NCBI GenBank assembly: GCA_030674185.1
Contig: CM060315.1
Span: forward strand, 94,079,058 to 94,143,057
DNA length: 64,000 nt
Direction of reading: 5' to 3'
Source of the DNA: Monoplex corrugatus
Taxonomy: Eukaryota > Mollusca > Gastropoda > Littorinimorpha > Ranellidae
Shown here: positions 10,373 to 21,987 of the stretch, piece by piece
Layout of the letters: the number at the start of each line of letters is the position of its first letter
Numbering within the stretch: position 1 is the first letter of the stretch
Notes under the pieces: generated by a model
Seen by the model: the letters and a program-made list of their open reading frames with translations, nothing else
The model's database searches: none
What the model was told of the DNA's origin: nothing
Position numbers and translations under genes: made by a program

Positions 10373-11912
10373 TAGGCAACCTGGATTGAGGTAGGCAGTA
10401 GGTGATCAGTGAGATAATCTCTCCCACTGTCACAGGCTCTCCCACTGTCGCAGGCAACCTGGATTGAGGTAGGCAATACCTGTAGGTGATCAGTGAGATA
10501 ATCTCTCCCGCTGTCACAGGCAACCTGGATTGAGGTAGGCAATACCTGTAGGTGATCAGTGAGATAATCTCTCCCGCTGTCACAGGCAACCTGGATTAAG
10601 ACAGGCAATACCTGTAGGTGATCAGTGAGATAATCTCTCCCGCTGTCACAGGCAACCTGGATTGAGGTAGGCAATACCGGTAGGTGATCAGTGAGATAAT
10701 CTCTCTCCGCTGTCACAGGCAACCTGGATTGAGGTAGGCAATACCTGTCGGTGATCAGTGAGATAATCTCTCCCGCTGTCACAGGCAACCTGGATTAAGA
10801 CAGGCAATACCTGTAGGTGATCAGTGAGATAATCTCTCCCACTGTCACAGGCAACCTGGATTAAGACAGGCAATACCTGTAGGTGATCAGTGAGATAATC
10901 TCTCCCGCTGTCACAGGCAACCTGGATTAAGACAGGCAATACCGGTAGGTGATCAGTGAGATAATCTCTCCCGCTGTCACAGGCAACCTGGATTAAGACA
11001 GGCAATACCTGTAGGTGATCAGTGAGATAATCTCTCCTGCTGTCACAGGCAACCTGGATTAAGACAGGCAATACCGGTAGGTGATCAGTGAGATAATCTC
11101 TCCCGCTGTCACAGGCAACCTGGATTAAGACAGGCAATACCTGTAGGTGATCAGTGAGATAATCTCTCCCGCTGTCACAGGCAACCTGGATTGAGGTAGG
11201 CAATACTGGTAGGTGATCAGTGAGATAATCTCTCCCGCTGTCACAAGCAACCTGGATTAAGACAGGCAATACCGGTAGGTGATCAGTGAGATAATCTCTC
11301 CCGCTGTCACAGGGAACCTGGATTAAGACAGGCAATACCGGTAGGTGATCAGTGAGATAATCTCTCCCGCTGTCACAGGCAACCTGGATTAAGACAGGCA
11401 ATACCGGTAGGTGATCAGTGAGATAATCTCTCCCGCTGTCACAGGCAACCTGGATTGAGGTAGGCAATACCTGTCGGTGATCAGTGAGATAATCTCTCCC
11501 GCTGTCACAGGCAACCTGGATTAAGACAGGCAATACCGGTAGGTGATCAGTGAGATAATCTCTCCCGCTGTCACAGGCAACCTGGATTGAGGTAGGCAAT
11601 ACCGGTAGGTGATCAGTGAGATAATCTCTCCCGCTGTCACAGGCAACCTGGATTGAGGTAGGCAATACCGGTAGGTGATCAGTGAGATAATCTCTCCCGC
11701 TGTCACAGGCAACCTGGATTAAGACAGGCAATACCGGTAGGTGATCAGTGAGATAATCTCTCCCGCTGTCACAGGCAACCTGGATTGAGGTAGGCAATAC
11801 CGGTAGGTGATCAGTGAGATAATCTCTCCCGCTGTCACAGGCAACCTGGATTAAGACAGGCAATACCGGTAGGTGATCGGTGAGATAATCTCTCCCACTG
11901 TCACAGGCAATT
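10373..11912. repeat. 66-bp tandem array, about 23 copies
   Basis: Unit contains GGTGATCAGTGAGATAATCT then CTCCCGCTGTCACAGGCAAC. Two alternating subtypes exist (GATTGAGGTAGGC and GATTAAGACAGGC). The 22-codon unit leaves a 411-codon minus-strand open frame with no protein meaning. Each copy has a pyrimidine-rich tract ending in CACAG, so it looks like a splice acceptor on the plus strand. Confidence 0.95.
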
Positions 11913-12195
11913 GTAGCACCCATATCTTATGCCAGTCCAATTTGAACTGCCAGAAAGTGGCATGATGTACCACACAGCCACCTTAGAGGGTGGGGGACAC
12001 TTTGGATTTTTTAGGGTTTACTTGGTTGCTTTTTTTTGTCTCCAGTAGATGCCCACAAGGCAGCAGGTGCCAACTATGTCTGCCCTCATCCACCTTCAAA
12101 ATGTTCTCATTGAATAGCACTGGTTCAGCAAGCACTTCATGAGAATTTTTTGGTTCCGTTTTAAGACAAAATTGTATGCCTGTAGTATGTATGTC

Positions 12196-12288
12196 CAAAC
12201 TAGACTATTCCATTGCCTTGTCAAACAAAATAGACTATTCCATTGCCTTGTCAAACAAAATAGACTATTCCATTGCCTTGTCAAACTT
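12196..12288. repeat. 30-bp tandem repeat, three copies
   Basis: Unit TAGACTATTCCATTGCCTTG plus TCAAACAAAA, repeated three times without change. Confidence 0.9.
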
Positions 12289-12394
12289 GAACCGCAATGT
12301 TCTAAATAATTAAAGAATGGATACATGCATTGACACAAGTTTTTCCGTTTGTGGTTCGTACTTTTTATCTTCCTTACGTAAACGAGTTTAAGAG

Positions 12395-12676
12395 CTATAA
12401 TATATGTTTTGAAGTCAGGAATACCGATTCCTCAGTGTCAGTGTCACTGGGCTCAGTGTTGGCTGCTGCACACCTAGACACCACCATCTCCCTCCAGGCC
12501 ACTCTATCTTGACTTTTATGGACAAATTCTTGAATATTTAGGCCACTGATGTTGGTTATGTTCTCGGTGTATGAGATTGGAGGTCTGCCTTTCTTCCGTT
12601 TTGCCACAGTTTTTCCTTGAAAAATGGTTGCCATAGGGTGGCATGTATTAGTCAGTGGAGTACTTTTTGCTTCCAC
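12395..12676 (-). pseudogene. LINE ORF2 C-terminal tail
   Basis: Minus-strand frame with KRKKGRPPISYTENI followed by HKSQDRVAWREMVVSRC. This is the usual K-R-x-x-G-R-P ... D-R-x-x-W-R tail after the RT domain of RTE-like and related LINEs. No catalytic motifs are present. It may belong to the same decayed element as the RT fragment immediately to its right, or to a second one. Confidence 0.55.
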
Positions 12677-12703
12677 GCCAAACTACTTGTGTTTTCTCAG
12701 CAT

Positions 12704-13438
12704 TCAAAAACGGACCACATGACCTGCAATATGTATTAATTGAACTGATTTCTGAAAAGATTCCTTGTCCTCAATATTAATCAATTGTGTATCATCAGCA
12801 AACTGAGAAATTTTATGTTGTACATTGTTAACATAAATTCGTTTACTGTCCTTTTCTTCTCTAATGATCATCGCCCATATTTCTGCACATGAAATGAAAA
12901 GGTAAGGTGGTAGAGGATCACCTTGCTCTACGTTGAACCATTGTGTGTTTTGACCATTGACCATTATCGTGGACTTAATGATTCTAGAGAAGGTCTCTAT
13001 CCATCTCTCTCATCACCAAGTCGAAATGCTCTTAAGATTTTAAACAGAATCAAAGGCTTTTTCAAAGTCTGAGCATATTAACAAACCCGGTAATTTCTTT
13101 GTATGAAAGTAGTGCATGAGATCATATATCAGCTTGAAATTGTTACCTGATATATATGTTTGTAATGAATCCTCTTTATCCTTCATCAGTGAATTTTGGT
13201 AATACCCGTTTAATCCTGTTTGCATCATAAAAATATTAAATTTTATGTATTGATTTAAAAAATGAAAGTGGATGCCAATCTTTACGATCTCATTTGGTGT
13301 GTCTGCTTTCGGGATACAGATGATAAAACCTTCTTTCTGTGTTGCCAAAATGCCACCATCTGTAAACACTTCATTCAGTGCTAACGGTAAAACCTTCTTT
13401 CTGTGTTGCCAAAATGCCACCATCTCTAAACACTTCAT
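12704..13438 (-). pseudogene. LINE reverse transcriptase fragment
   Basis: Read leftwards from 13438. It shows LNEVFTDGGILATQKEGFI followed by ICIPKADTP (RT block 0/1), ICSDFEKAFDSV (block A with the first catalytic Asp), VEQGDPLPPYLFISCAEI (block B) and ISQFADDTQL (block C, catalytic F-A-D-D). All blocks are in the correct order but separated by a stop and a frame change between 12965 and 13040. The element is non-LTR, L1/Tx1-like in its EKAFDS and QGDPL spelling, but the clade is uncertain. The start of this RT is the source of the 64-bp array to its right. Confidence 0.8.
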
Positions 13439-16400
13439 TCAATGCTAACGGTAAAACCTTCTTTCTGTGTTGCCAAAATGCCACCATCTGTAAACACTTC
13501 ATTCGGTGCTAACGATAAAACCTTTCTGTGTTGCCAAAATGCCACCATCTGTAAACACTTCATTCAATGCTAACGATAAAACCTTCTTTGTGTGTTGCCA
13601 AAATGCCACCATCTGTAAACACTTCATTCGGTGCTAACGGTAAAACCTTCTTTCTGTGTTGCCAAAATGCCACCATCTGTAAACACTTCATTCAGTGCTA
13701 ACGGTAAAACCTTCTTTCTGTGTTGCCAAAATGCCACCATCTCTAAACACTTCATTCAATGCTAACGGTAAAACCTTCTTTCTGTGTTGCCAAAATGCCA
13801 CCATCTGTAAACACTTCATTCGGTGCTAATGATAAAACCTTCTTTCTGTGTTGCCAAAATGCCACCATCTGTAAACACTTCATTCGGTGCTAACGATAAA
13901 ACCTTCTTTCTGTGTTGCCAAAATGCCACCATCTCTAAACACTTCATTCGGTGCTAACGATAAAACCTTCTTTCTGTGTTGCCAAAATGCCACCATCTGT
14001 AAACACTTCATTCGGTGCTAACGATAAAACCTTCTTTGTGTGTTGCCAAAATGCCACCATCTGTAAACACTTCATTCGGTGCTAACGATAAAACCTTCTT
14101 TGTGTGTTGCCAAAATGCCACCATCTCTAAACACTTCATTCGGTTCTAACGATAAAACCTTCTTTGTGTGTTGCCAAAATGCCACCATCTGTAAACACTT
14201 CATTCGGTGCTAACGATAAAACCTTCTTTGTGTGTTGCCAAAATGCCACCATCTGTAAACACTTCATTCGGTGCTAACGATAAAACCTTCTTTGTGTGTT
14301 GCCAAAATGCCACCATCTGTAAACACTTCATTCAGTGCTAACGGTAAAACCTTCTTTCTGTGTTGCCAAAATGCCACCATCTCTAAACACTTCATTCGGT
14401 GCTAACGATAAAACCTTCTTTCTGTGTTGCCAAATGCCACCATCTGTAAACACTTCATTCAGTGCTAACGATAAAACCTTCTTTGTGTGTTGCCAAAATG
14501 CCACCATCTGTAAACACTTCATTCGGTGCTAACGATAAAACCTTCTTTCTGTGTTGCCAAAATGCCACCATCTGTAAACACTTCATTCGGTGCTAACGAT
14601 AAAACCTTCTTTCTGTGTTGCCAAAATGCCACCATCTGTAAACACTTCATTCGGTGCTAACGGTAAAACCTTCTTTCTGTGTTGCCAAAATGCCACCATC
14701 TGTAAACACTTCATTCGGTGCTAACGGTAAAACCTTCTTTCTGTGTTGCCAAAATGCCACCATCTCTAAACACTTCATTCGGTGCTAACGGTAAAACCTT
14801 CTTTGTGTGTTGCCAAAATGCCACCATCTGTAAACACTTCATTCAGTGCTAACGGTAAAACCTTCTTTCTGTGTTGCCAAAATGCCACCATCTCTAAACA
14901 CTTCATTCGGTGCTAACGGTAAAACCTTCTTTGTGTGTTGCCAAAATGCCACCATCTGTAAACACTTCATTCAGTGCTAACGGTAAAACCTTCTTTCTGT
15001 GTTGCCAAAATGCCACCATCTGTAAACACTTCATTCGGTGCTAATGATAAAACCTTCTTTCTGTGTTGCCAAAATGCCACCATCTGTAAACACTTCATTC
15101 GGTGCTAACGATAAAACCTTCTTTCTGTGTTGCCAAAATGCCACCATCTGTAAACACTTCATTCGGTGCTAACGATAAAACCTTTCTGTGTTGCCAAAAT
15201 GCCACCATCTGTAAACACTTCATTCAATGCTAACGATAAAACCTTCTTTGTGTGTTGCCAAAATGCCACCATCTGTAAACACTTCATTCGGTGCTAACGG
15301 TAAAACCTTCTTTCTGTGTTGCCAAAATGCCACCATCTGTAAACACTTCATTCAGTGCTAACGGGAAAACCTTCTTTCTGTGTTGCCAAAATGCCACCAT
15401 CTCTAAACACTTCATTCAATGCTAACGGTAAAACCTTCTTTCTGTGTTGCCAAAATGCCACCATCTGTAAACACTTCATTCGGTGCTAATGATAAAACCT
15501 TCTTTCTGTGTTGCCAAAATGCCACCATCTGTAAACACTTCATTCGGTGCTAACGATAAAACCTTCTTTCTGTGTTGCCAAAATGCCACCATCTCTAAAC
15601 ACTTCATTCGGTGCTAACGATAAAACCTTCTTTCTGTGTTGCCAAAATGCCACCATCTGTAAACACTTCATTCGGTGCTAACGATAAAACCTTCTTTGTG
15701 TGTTGCCAAAATGCCACCATCTGTAAACACTTCATTCGGTGCTAACGATAAAACCTTCTTGTGTGTTGCCAAAATGCCACCATCTCTAAACACTTCATTC
15801 GGTTCTAACGATAAAACCTTCTTTGTGTGTTGCCAAAATGCCACCATCTGTAAACACTTCATTCGGTGCTAACGATAAAACCTTCTTTGTGTGTTGCCAA
15901 AATGCCACCATCTGTAAACACTTCATTCGGTGCTAACGATAAAACCTTCTTTGTGTGTTGCCAAAATGCCACCATCTGTAAACACTTCATTCAGTGCTAA
16001 CGGTAAAACCTTCTTTCTGTGTTGCCAAAATGCCACCATCTCTAAACACTTCATTCGGTGCTAACGATAAAACCTTCTTTCTGTGTTGCCAAAATGCCAC
16101 CATCTGTAAACACTTCATTCAGTGCTAACGATAAAACCTTCTTTCTGTGTTGCCAAAATGCCACCATCTGTAAACACTTCATTCGGTGCTAACGATAAAA
16201 CCTTCTTTCTGTGTTGCCAAAATGCCACCATCTGTAAACACTTCATTCGGTGCTAACGATAAAACCTTCTTTCTGTGTTGCCAAAATGCCACCATCTGTA
16301 AACACTTCATTCGGTGCTAACGGTAAAACCTTCTTTCTGTGTTGCCAAAATGCCACCATCTGTAAACACTTCATTCGGTGCTAACGGTAAAACCTTCTTT

Positions 16401-17333
16401 CTGTGTTGCCAAAATGCCACCATCTGTAAACACTTCATTCGGTGCTAATGATAAAACCTTCTTTCTGTGTTGCCAAAATGCCACCATCTGTAAACACTTC
16501 ATTCGGTGCTAACGGTAAAACCTTCTTTCTGTGTTGCCAAATGCCACCATCTCTAAACACTTCATTCGGTGCTAACGGTAAAACCTTCTTTGTGTGTTGC
16601 CAAAATGCCACCATCTGTAAACACTTCATTCAGTGCTAACGGTAAAACCTTCTTTCTGTGTTGCCAAAATGCACCATCTGTAAACACTTCATTCGGTGCT
16701 AATGATAAAACCTTCTTTCTGTGTTGCCAAAATGCCACCATCTGTAAACACTTCATTCGGTGCTAACGATAAAACCTTCTTTCTGTGTTGCCAAAATGCC
16801 ACCATCTGTAAACACTTCATTCGGTGCTAACGGTAAAACCTTCTTTCTGTGTTGCCAAAATGCCACCATCTGTAAACACTTCATTCGGTGCTAACGGTAA
16901 AACCTTCTTTCTGTGTTGCCAAAATGCCACCATCTGTAAACACTTCATTCGGTGCTAATGATAAAACCTTCTTTCTGTGTTGCCAAAATGCCACCATCTG
17001 TAAACACTTCATTCGGTGCTAACGGTAAAACCTTCTTTCTGTGTTGCCAAAATGCCACCATCTGTAAACACTTCATTCGGTGCTAACGGTAAAACCTTCT
17101 TTCTGTGTTGCCAAAATGCCACCATCTGTAAACACTTCATTCGGTGCTAATGATAAAACCTTCTTTCTGTGTTGCCAAAATGCCACCATCTGTAAACACT
17201 TCATTCGGTGCTAATGATAAAACCTTCTTTCTGTGTTGCCAAAATGCCACCATCTGTAAACACTTCATTCGGTGCTAACGATAAAACCTTCTTTCTGTGT
17301 TGCCAAAATGCCACCATCTGTAAACACTTCATG
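13325..17333. repeat. 64-bp tandem array derived from LINE RT, about 62 copies
   Basis: Unit contains AAAACCTTCTTTCTGTGTTG then CCAAAATGCCACCATCTGTA. On the minus strand one unit encodes LNEVFTDGGILATQKEGF, the same residues that start the LINE RT fragment at 13438-13330. As 64 is not a multiple of 3 the frame rotates from copy to copy. Marker variants (a 3-bp-shorter copy at 13521 and 15181; GGTTCTAAC at 14142 and 15801) recur 1.66 kb apart, showing a higher-order duplication. Confidence 0.95.
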
Positions 17334-17489
17334 AGATCGCCTGTGCAAAACGTGCCCGCCGCAGAGCAGAGCGCCGCTGGCGCAAGTCCAAACTCACTGT
17401 ACACAGGCAACTTTTCCAAGCCTCTAAAACAAAAGTATCCACCCTCATTGCATCAGCAAAAACAAGCTACTTCCAAACCAAAATCCTGA

Positions 17490-19131
17490 ATGCTTCTTCT
17501 TCAAAAGAACTCTTTACAACCAAGGAGCACACGAAAAGATTTACCTCTCCCAACAAAACATACAAATGAAGAACTCCCATCTGTATTCTCCAACTATTTC
17601 ACCACCAAAATACAAACTCTTCGTGACAGGCTTGACAGGACACCCTGTCAACCATGCCCACCTGACCCTTCCTTCTCTGGCACACCTCTTACTACTTTTA
17701 CCCCAGTCTCACAAGAAGAAATTCTCAACACAATCAGATCCATGTCGTTCAAAACCTGCGAACTGGATCCTCTTCCAGGTTCTCTCTACGCCAACTGTCT
17801 CCCTACTCTCCTCCCATTCATCACTGACATCATCAACACTTCTCTTCAAACTGGAACTGTCCCAGATTCTTTCAAGTCTGCTATTGTTCACCCTCTCCTC
17901 AAGAAACACAATTTAGACCCAAATGAACTGAAAAATTACCGGCCTATCTCTAATCTCTCTTTCTTGTCAAAACTCCTTGAAAAAGTCGTCCTCAACCAGC
18001 TGAACTCTCACCTGTCTGCCAACAATCTCCTCAATCCTTTCCAGTCAGCCTATCGCCAGTGCCATAACACTGAAACTGCCCTACTACACATTCTCAACAA
18101 TCTCCTCCTTGCAACTGATACTGGCAAAGTCTCTCTCCTCACACTCCTTGATCTGTCTGCAGCCTTTGATACCATTGATCATGGTATTCTCCTTTCTAGA
18201 CTTCATCATACTTTTGGCATCTCTGACATTGCTCTGTCTTGGTTCACTTCATACCTATCAAACAGAAAACAAACCGTTCTCATCAATGGCACTTACTCTC
18301 AACCTGCATACCTGACCTGTGGTGTTCCTTGGCCCTGTTCTTTTCACTCTTTACACCTCCCCCCTGTCCACCATCATCAACTCCCACTCTATAAAACACC
18401 ACTTCTATGCTGATGACACCCAACTTCAAGACAGTGACTCACCTGATAATATACAGCGCCTGTTGACTCACACCACTGAGTGTTACTCAGACATTAAGAA
18501 CTGGATGACGTTCAACAAACTTCAGCTTAATGACGACAAGACAGAAGCTATCCTCATTGGCACCCGTCAGAAACTTTCTCAGCTGCCTCCTCTTTCTCTC
18601 CCATTATGTAACACATCAGTCCCAATTTCTGATTCAGCTAAAAACCTTGGTGTCTGCATTGACTCTACCCTCTCCATGAACAACTTTGTTTCTCAAACTG
18701 CCAGATCTTGCTACTATCATCTCCATCGTATAAGGCTGATCAGGAAGTATCTCTCTGTCGAAACAACTGCAAAACTCGTTCTCTCCTTCATAATGTCTCG
18801 CATTGACTATTGCAATTCACTCCTGTCTGGTCTTCCTGCCTCCACCATTCACATCCTACAGCGCATTCAAAACAATGCTGTACGCCTTGTACTCAAAAAG
18901 AAAAAAGCTGACCACATATCTCCTCTCCTGGCACAACTTCACTGGCTCCCTGTATCAAAGCGCATACAGTACAAACTAGACACCATGTGCTACAAAAGCC
19001 TCAATAACGCAGCCCCCGATTACCTGTCAAGCCTACTTGAGATCTATGTTCCCTCACGTACCCTCCGCTCTGCCTCCGATCCTCTGACTTTTCGCTTTCC
19101 ACGCACTAAGCTCAATACCTATGGTCCATGA
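17490..19131 (+). pseudogene. LINE reverse transcriptase, disrupted
   Basis: Frame 1 (to about 18325) carries the RT palm: NYRPISNLSFLSKLLEK, FQSAYRQCHNTETALL and LLDLSAAFDTIDH with the first catalytic Asp. Frame 2 (from 18319) continues with LFTLYTSPLSTII and FYADDTQL, whose Y-A-D-D (18406-18417) is the catalytic box, then the thumb and the CR1-like tail. The frames separate at 18321-18335, inside the G-V-P-Q-G-S-V-L-G box: GTGTTCCTTGGCCCTG appears to lack 14 bases, probably lost between two CCT copies. The TGA at 19129-19131 replaces an Arg codon (the related minus-strand copy at about 58013 has CGA), a typical CpG decay change; the conserved tail FSVSGPLSWNKLPLSV would follow in frame. So this copy cannot make a whole protein. 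Confidence 0.85.
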
Positions 19132-19415
19132 GCCTTCTCTGTTTCTGGTCCACTCTCCTGGAACAAACTTCCTCTCTCAGTCCGTCAGCAACCTACTTTT
19201 GTCTCCTTCAAGTCCGCTCTCAAAACTCACCTTTTCTCCTCCGCATAAAATCCTGACCTCACTCAATCCCACCCCCCCTCTGCAGCCTGTCTCCGCTTGG
19301 AGGGGAATCACATGGTTATAATATATAATTGTATATGCTATGCTCTCTATAATTTTCCATTGCTTTTATTCTTGCTTTTATTGCTTTTATTCTTTCTCCC
19401 CATTTATAGCCATGC

Positions 19416-19419
19416 GTGT

Positions 19420-19476
<57 letters not shown>

Positions 19477-19516
19477 CGTGTGTGTGCGTGCGTGCGTGCG
19501 TGCGTGCTTGCGTGTG
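19416..19516. repeat. (GT)n/(GCGT)n microsatellite in the LINE 3' UTR
   Basis: About 100 bp of GT followed by GCGT steps. The same element type carries such a run in its copies at 22198, 52620 and 57660, so the microsatellite is part of the LINE 3' UTR. It explains several GT tracts in the window. Confidence 0.9.
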
Positions 19517-19759
19517 TGTCTGCTTCAGCACTTAGATTTGATTTTATCAAGATTTTGCGCTATATAAATATTGTAATTATTATTATTATGTTCTAACAAT
19601 GAAATGGCCCAACTGACTCCAAAAAAAAAAAAGAACAAAATTTAAAGAATTCGTCACTTCCTGGGCTTTTCCCATTCTGCTTGTGTTGTAACACAAATCC
19701 TGCTTCTTCTAAAGTAATTTCGCCTTCTAGGGATCCTTACCTTCCACAAGATAGTTCAT

Positions 19760-20230
19760 TCCCTCACTCTATTCATCAGTTTCAAAAACTTAACCCTTAC
19801 TATTCTCTCACTCTCTCCGTCAGTTTCAAAAGCTTAACCCTTACTATTCTCTCACTCTCTCCATCAGTTTCAAAAGCTTAACCCTTACTATTCTCTCACT
19901 CTCTCCATCAGTTTCAAAAGCTTAACCCTTACTATTCTCTCACTCTCTCCATCAGTTTCAAAAGCTTAACCCTTACTATTCTCTCACTCTCTCCATCAGT
20001 TTCAAAAGCTCAACTCTTTCATTAACTCACCCTATTCACCAGTTTCAAAAACTTCACCCTTTTACTTCCTCACCCTATACATCAGTTTCAGAAACTTAAC
20101 TCTTTTACTCCCTCACACCGTCCATTATTTCCAAAAGCTTGACCCTTTGACGCCCACAACCTTACCATCAGTTTAAAAACTTAACCCTTTTGCGCCCTCA
20201 CTTTATTTACCAATTTCAAAAACAGAAATA
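19760..20230. repeat. 43/44-bp array, TTAACCCTT family
   Basis: About ten copies of CAGTTTCAAAAGCTTAACCC plus TTACTATTCTCTCACTCTCT, clean in the middle and decaying to both sides. The same unit in opposite orientation forms the array at 47920-49110, and stray copies lie at 24398-24490. Confidence 0.85.
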
Positions 20231-20307
20231 TTCCTCCCCCGGTCCACCCAACGTAAATATCCACTTGTTCAAGAGTAAGCAGAGAGATAGAAGAGATGGG
20301 AACGTAC

Positions 20308-20401
20308 GTCCTCAATGCTGTCCTTGAGGAAAGTTGAAGTCTGTGGATGCCTCACTCCCCAGTAGTCACACAGATTACAGGAATACCATTTCCTTTTATG
20401 A
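20308..20401 (-). CDS. candidate minus-strand exon (unknown protein)
   Basis: Possible 94-nt exon. Acceptor TATTCTAG (AG at 20403-20402) and donor GAC|GTACGT (GT at 20307-20306). It translates to HKRKWYSCNLCDYWGVRHP then QTSTFLKDSIED, an uninterrupted, well-mixed peptide with a C-x-x-C. No partner exon was found and the family is not recognised. It could equally be chance or part of an untranslated exon on the plus strand. Confidence 0.25.
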
Positions 20402-20440
20402 CTAGAATACCAATGTAAGTAGTCTGAAGTTACATCTACG

Positions 20441-20443
20441 CAG

Positions 20444-20503
<60 letters not shown>

Positions 20504-20504
20504 T

Positions 20505-20536
<32 letters not shown>
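20441..20536. repeat. (GT)n/(GCGT)n microsatellite upstream of TMEM69
   Basis: GT, then eleven or so GCGT steps, then GT again, ending in CAG at 20535-20537. It lies only 35 bp before the TMEM69 start codon. An open frame of 306 codons runs from this repeat into the gene, but the start inside the repeat is not credible. Confidence 0.9.
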
Positions 20537-20570
20537 AGGAGGAATCAGTCAGGGGGGTCAGAGCAGCACC

Positions 20571-21365
20571 ATGAACATCAGCACCATCACCAAACTGCTC
20601 TTGAGCTGCTCAGGCACCACCAACACCACAACCCCTGCCGTCATCACCCTTCTCCGCAAACAATCTCTGCGCCGGTTCTCCTCCTTGGTGCAGCACTGTG
20701 AGCGCCTGTCCAAGGGGATCCGCCCTGCAACTCCTCATCCCGGCCAGCAGCTACAGACTTGTAAACCGGTTGTGTATCATGTCTCCTGCAGCATCTCCAC
20801 ACAGCATGGGGACAGACAGAGCCTGGTTGATGACAAGACCAGTGCACTGAACATCTGGGAGGATTTAAAACAGATGAGGTCTGCCCCTATCCCAGCACTG
20901 GTTTTAGGCTTTTCGGGGCTGATCCCCTTTGTGTTGCCTCCGGCGTACATGATAATGACCCAGACTTTCGCCACCAAACTGGCCTTTGCTCAGAACGCTT
21001 ACGGCGCGTGCGTCCTGGCTTTCTTGGGAGGAATCCGATGGGGGTTTGTCGTTACAGAACGGAGCCCGCTGAAGGCGGACTGGTATAACTTTGGATACAG
21101 CATGGTGCCGACGTTTGTGGCTTGGACGTCCCTGATGATGCCTCACACCACCGCCACTCTGACCATCATGGCTGGTGTCGCATACGCCGCTTACTTTGAC
21201 ACGGCAGTGAAAGGTTATCCCCCCTGGTTCAAAGGCCTGCGCTTCATTCTTAGCATGGGTACGCTGCTGTCGCTGTGGAGCGTGATCTTGTGCAAGGTGA
21301 CGCTTCTTCCCCCGTCTAAAACAGAACAGGAAAATCAAACATGCGCGCCGGTAGTCTGTCTCTGA
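20571..21365 (+). CDS. TMEM69: Transmembrane protein 69 (DUF3429)
   Basis: A 264-codon single-exon gene. I chose the ATG at 20571 because upstream codons come from the microsatellite. Residues 1-100 are Ser/Thr/Arg-rich with few acids (LLRKQSLRRFSSLVQHCER), as in a mitochondrial targeting leader. From about residue 101, LKQMRSAPIPALVLGFSGL opens the DUF3429 domain with four to five hydrophobic segments. These include IPFVLPPAYMIMTQ, AYGACVLAFLGGIRWGF (the conserved F-L-G-G-x-R-W-G box), GYSMVPTFVAWTSLM, and LRFILSMGTLLSLWSVILC. The family is membrane-embedded and of unknown biochemical function; mitochondrial location is my inference from the leader. No stops or frameshifts. The human protein is of similar length. 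The real gene may have an untranslated first exon upstream, the CAG at 20535-20537 being a possible acceptor. Confidence 0.93.
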   Translation: MNISTITKLLLSCSGTTNTTTPAVITLLRKQSLRRFSSLVQHCERLSKGIRPATPHPGQQLQTCKPVVYHVSCSISTQHGDRQSLVDDKTSALNIWEDLKQMRSAPIPALVLGFSGLIPFVLPPAYMIMTQTFATKLAFAQNAYGACVLAFLGGIRWGFVVTERSPLKADWYNFGYSMVPTFVAWTSLMMPHTTATLTIMAGVAYAAYFDTAVKGYPPWFKGLRFILSMGTLLSLWSVILCKVTLLPPSKTEQENQTCAPVVCL

Positions 21366-21680
21366 GAGCTGCTGATGGCTGTGAGGACAGTCTAGATGTG
21401 GAGAAGTGTCCCACAGAATAAGATCACTGACGTCTGTGTAGAGTTATAATTATGGTTTGTGGGTCTTTTTCCAGGAATAACTTGGAGAAATGTTGACATG
21501 CTCTCAAATGCTTACACAAACACAGCTCACACACACACATGCATTCATACACACATGCGCACATTCTCTTCATCAGACCATCCAAATGGCAAATGACCGT
21601 GTGCTGTTTCCCTGCAGCACCCAAGAAGGGATACAAGGGGACAAATACATTGAAATAAAAAAAAAAAAATGTTCATGCAA
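21366..21680 (+). other. TMEM69 3' UTR with polyadenylation signal
   Basis: The stretch after the stop codon contains an AATAAA at 21654-21659, followed directly by an A-run (to about 21668). The A-run could be genomic or a sign of an old retrocopy; the signal position, about 290 bp after the stop, is reasonable for a real 3' end. Confidence 0.45.
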
Positions 21681-21987
21681 AATGTTTTGTACCAGTAGTC
21701 TTTCCATGGAATCAGTTTTAGTTATCGCCATCCAAGTCTCCTTACATTTCTACAACGTAAAACAGTTGAAAAAACTTATTTTTGTTATAAACAACCAGTA
21801 TTAAAACTGATGTTATGTGCACATCTTATTTACGTTATTTTTCTGTTTATATTCTGAGTAATGTTTTGTCAGATATATGTGTACAAACATTGTTTTGCTC
21901 ACACTGTGTAGTTGTTAGGTCGCTGCACAGTCTGCATACTGTCTGTGGGAATTTTGATGCTGGAGGTTTCCATATTAAACAACACTG

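Larger units (their letters stand above)
17334..19600 (+). mobile_element. 5'-truncated non-LTR retrotransposon with RT (CR1/L2/Rex1-like)
   Basis: Begins abruptly where the 64-bp array stops. It contains a linker rich in R and W, a reverse transcriptase, a 3' UTR with a long GT/GCGT run (19416-19515), the terminal motif GATTTTGCGCTATATAAATA and an ATT-type tail ending near 19590. The endonuclease is missing. The same 3' end occurs at 22013-22324, 52575-52815 and (inverted) 57575-58207, so this family has been active locally. Clade assignment rests on the YADDTQL and terminal GCGCTATATAAAT style, not on a tree. Confidence 0.85.

Noticed and set aside
20445..20570. An earlier start for TMEM69 inside the GCGT repeat
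   Set aside because: The residues would be microsatellite-encoded; the ATG at 20571 gives a normal family length and leader.
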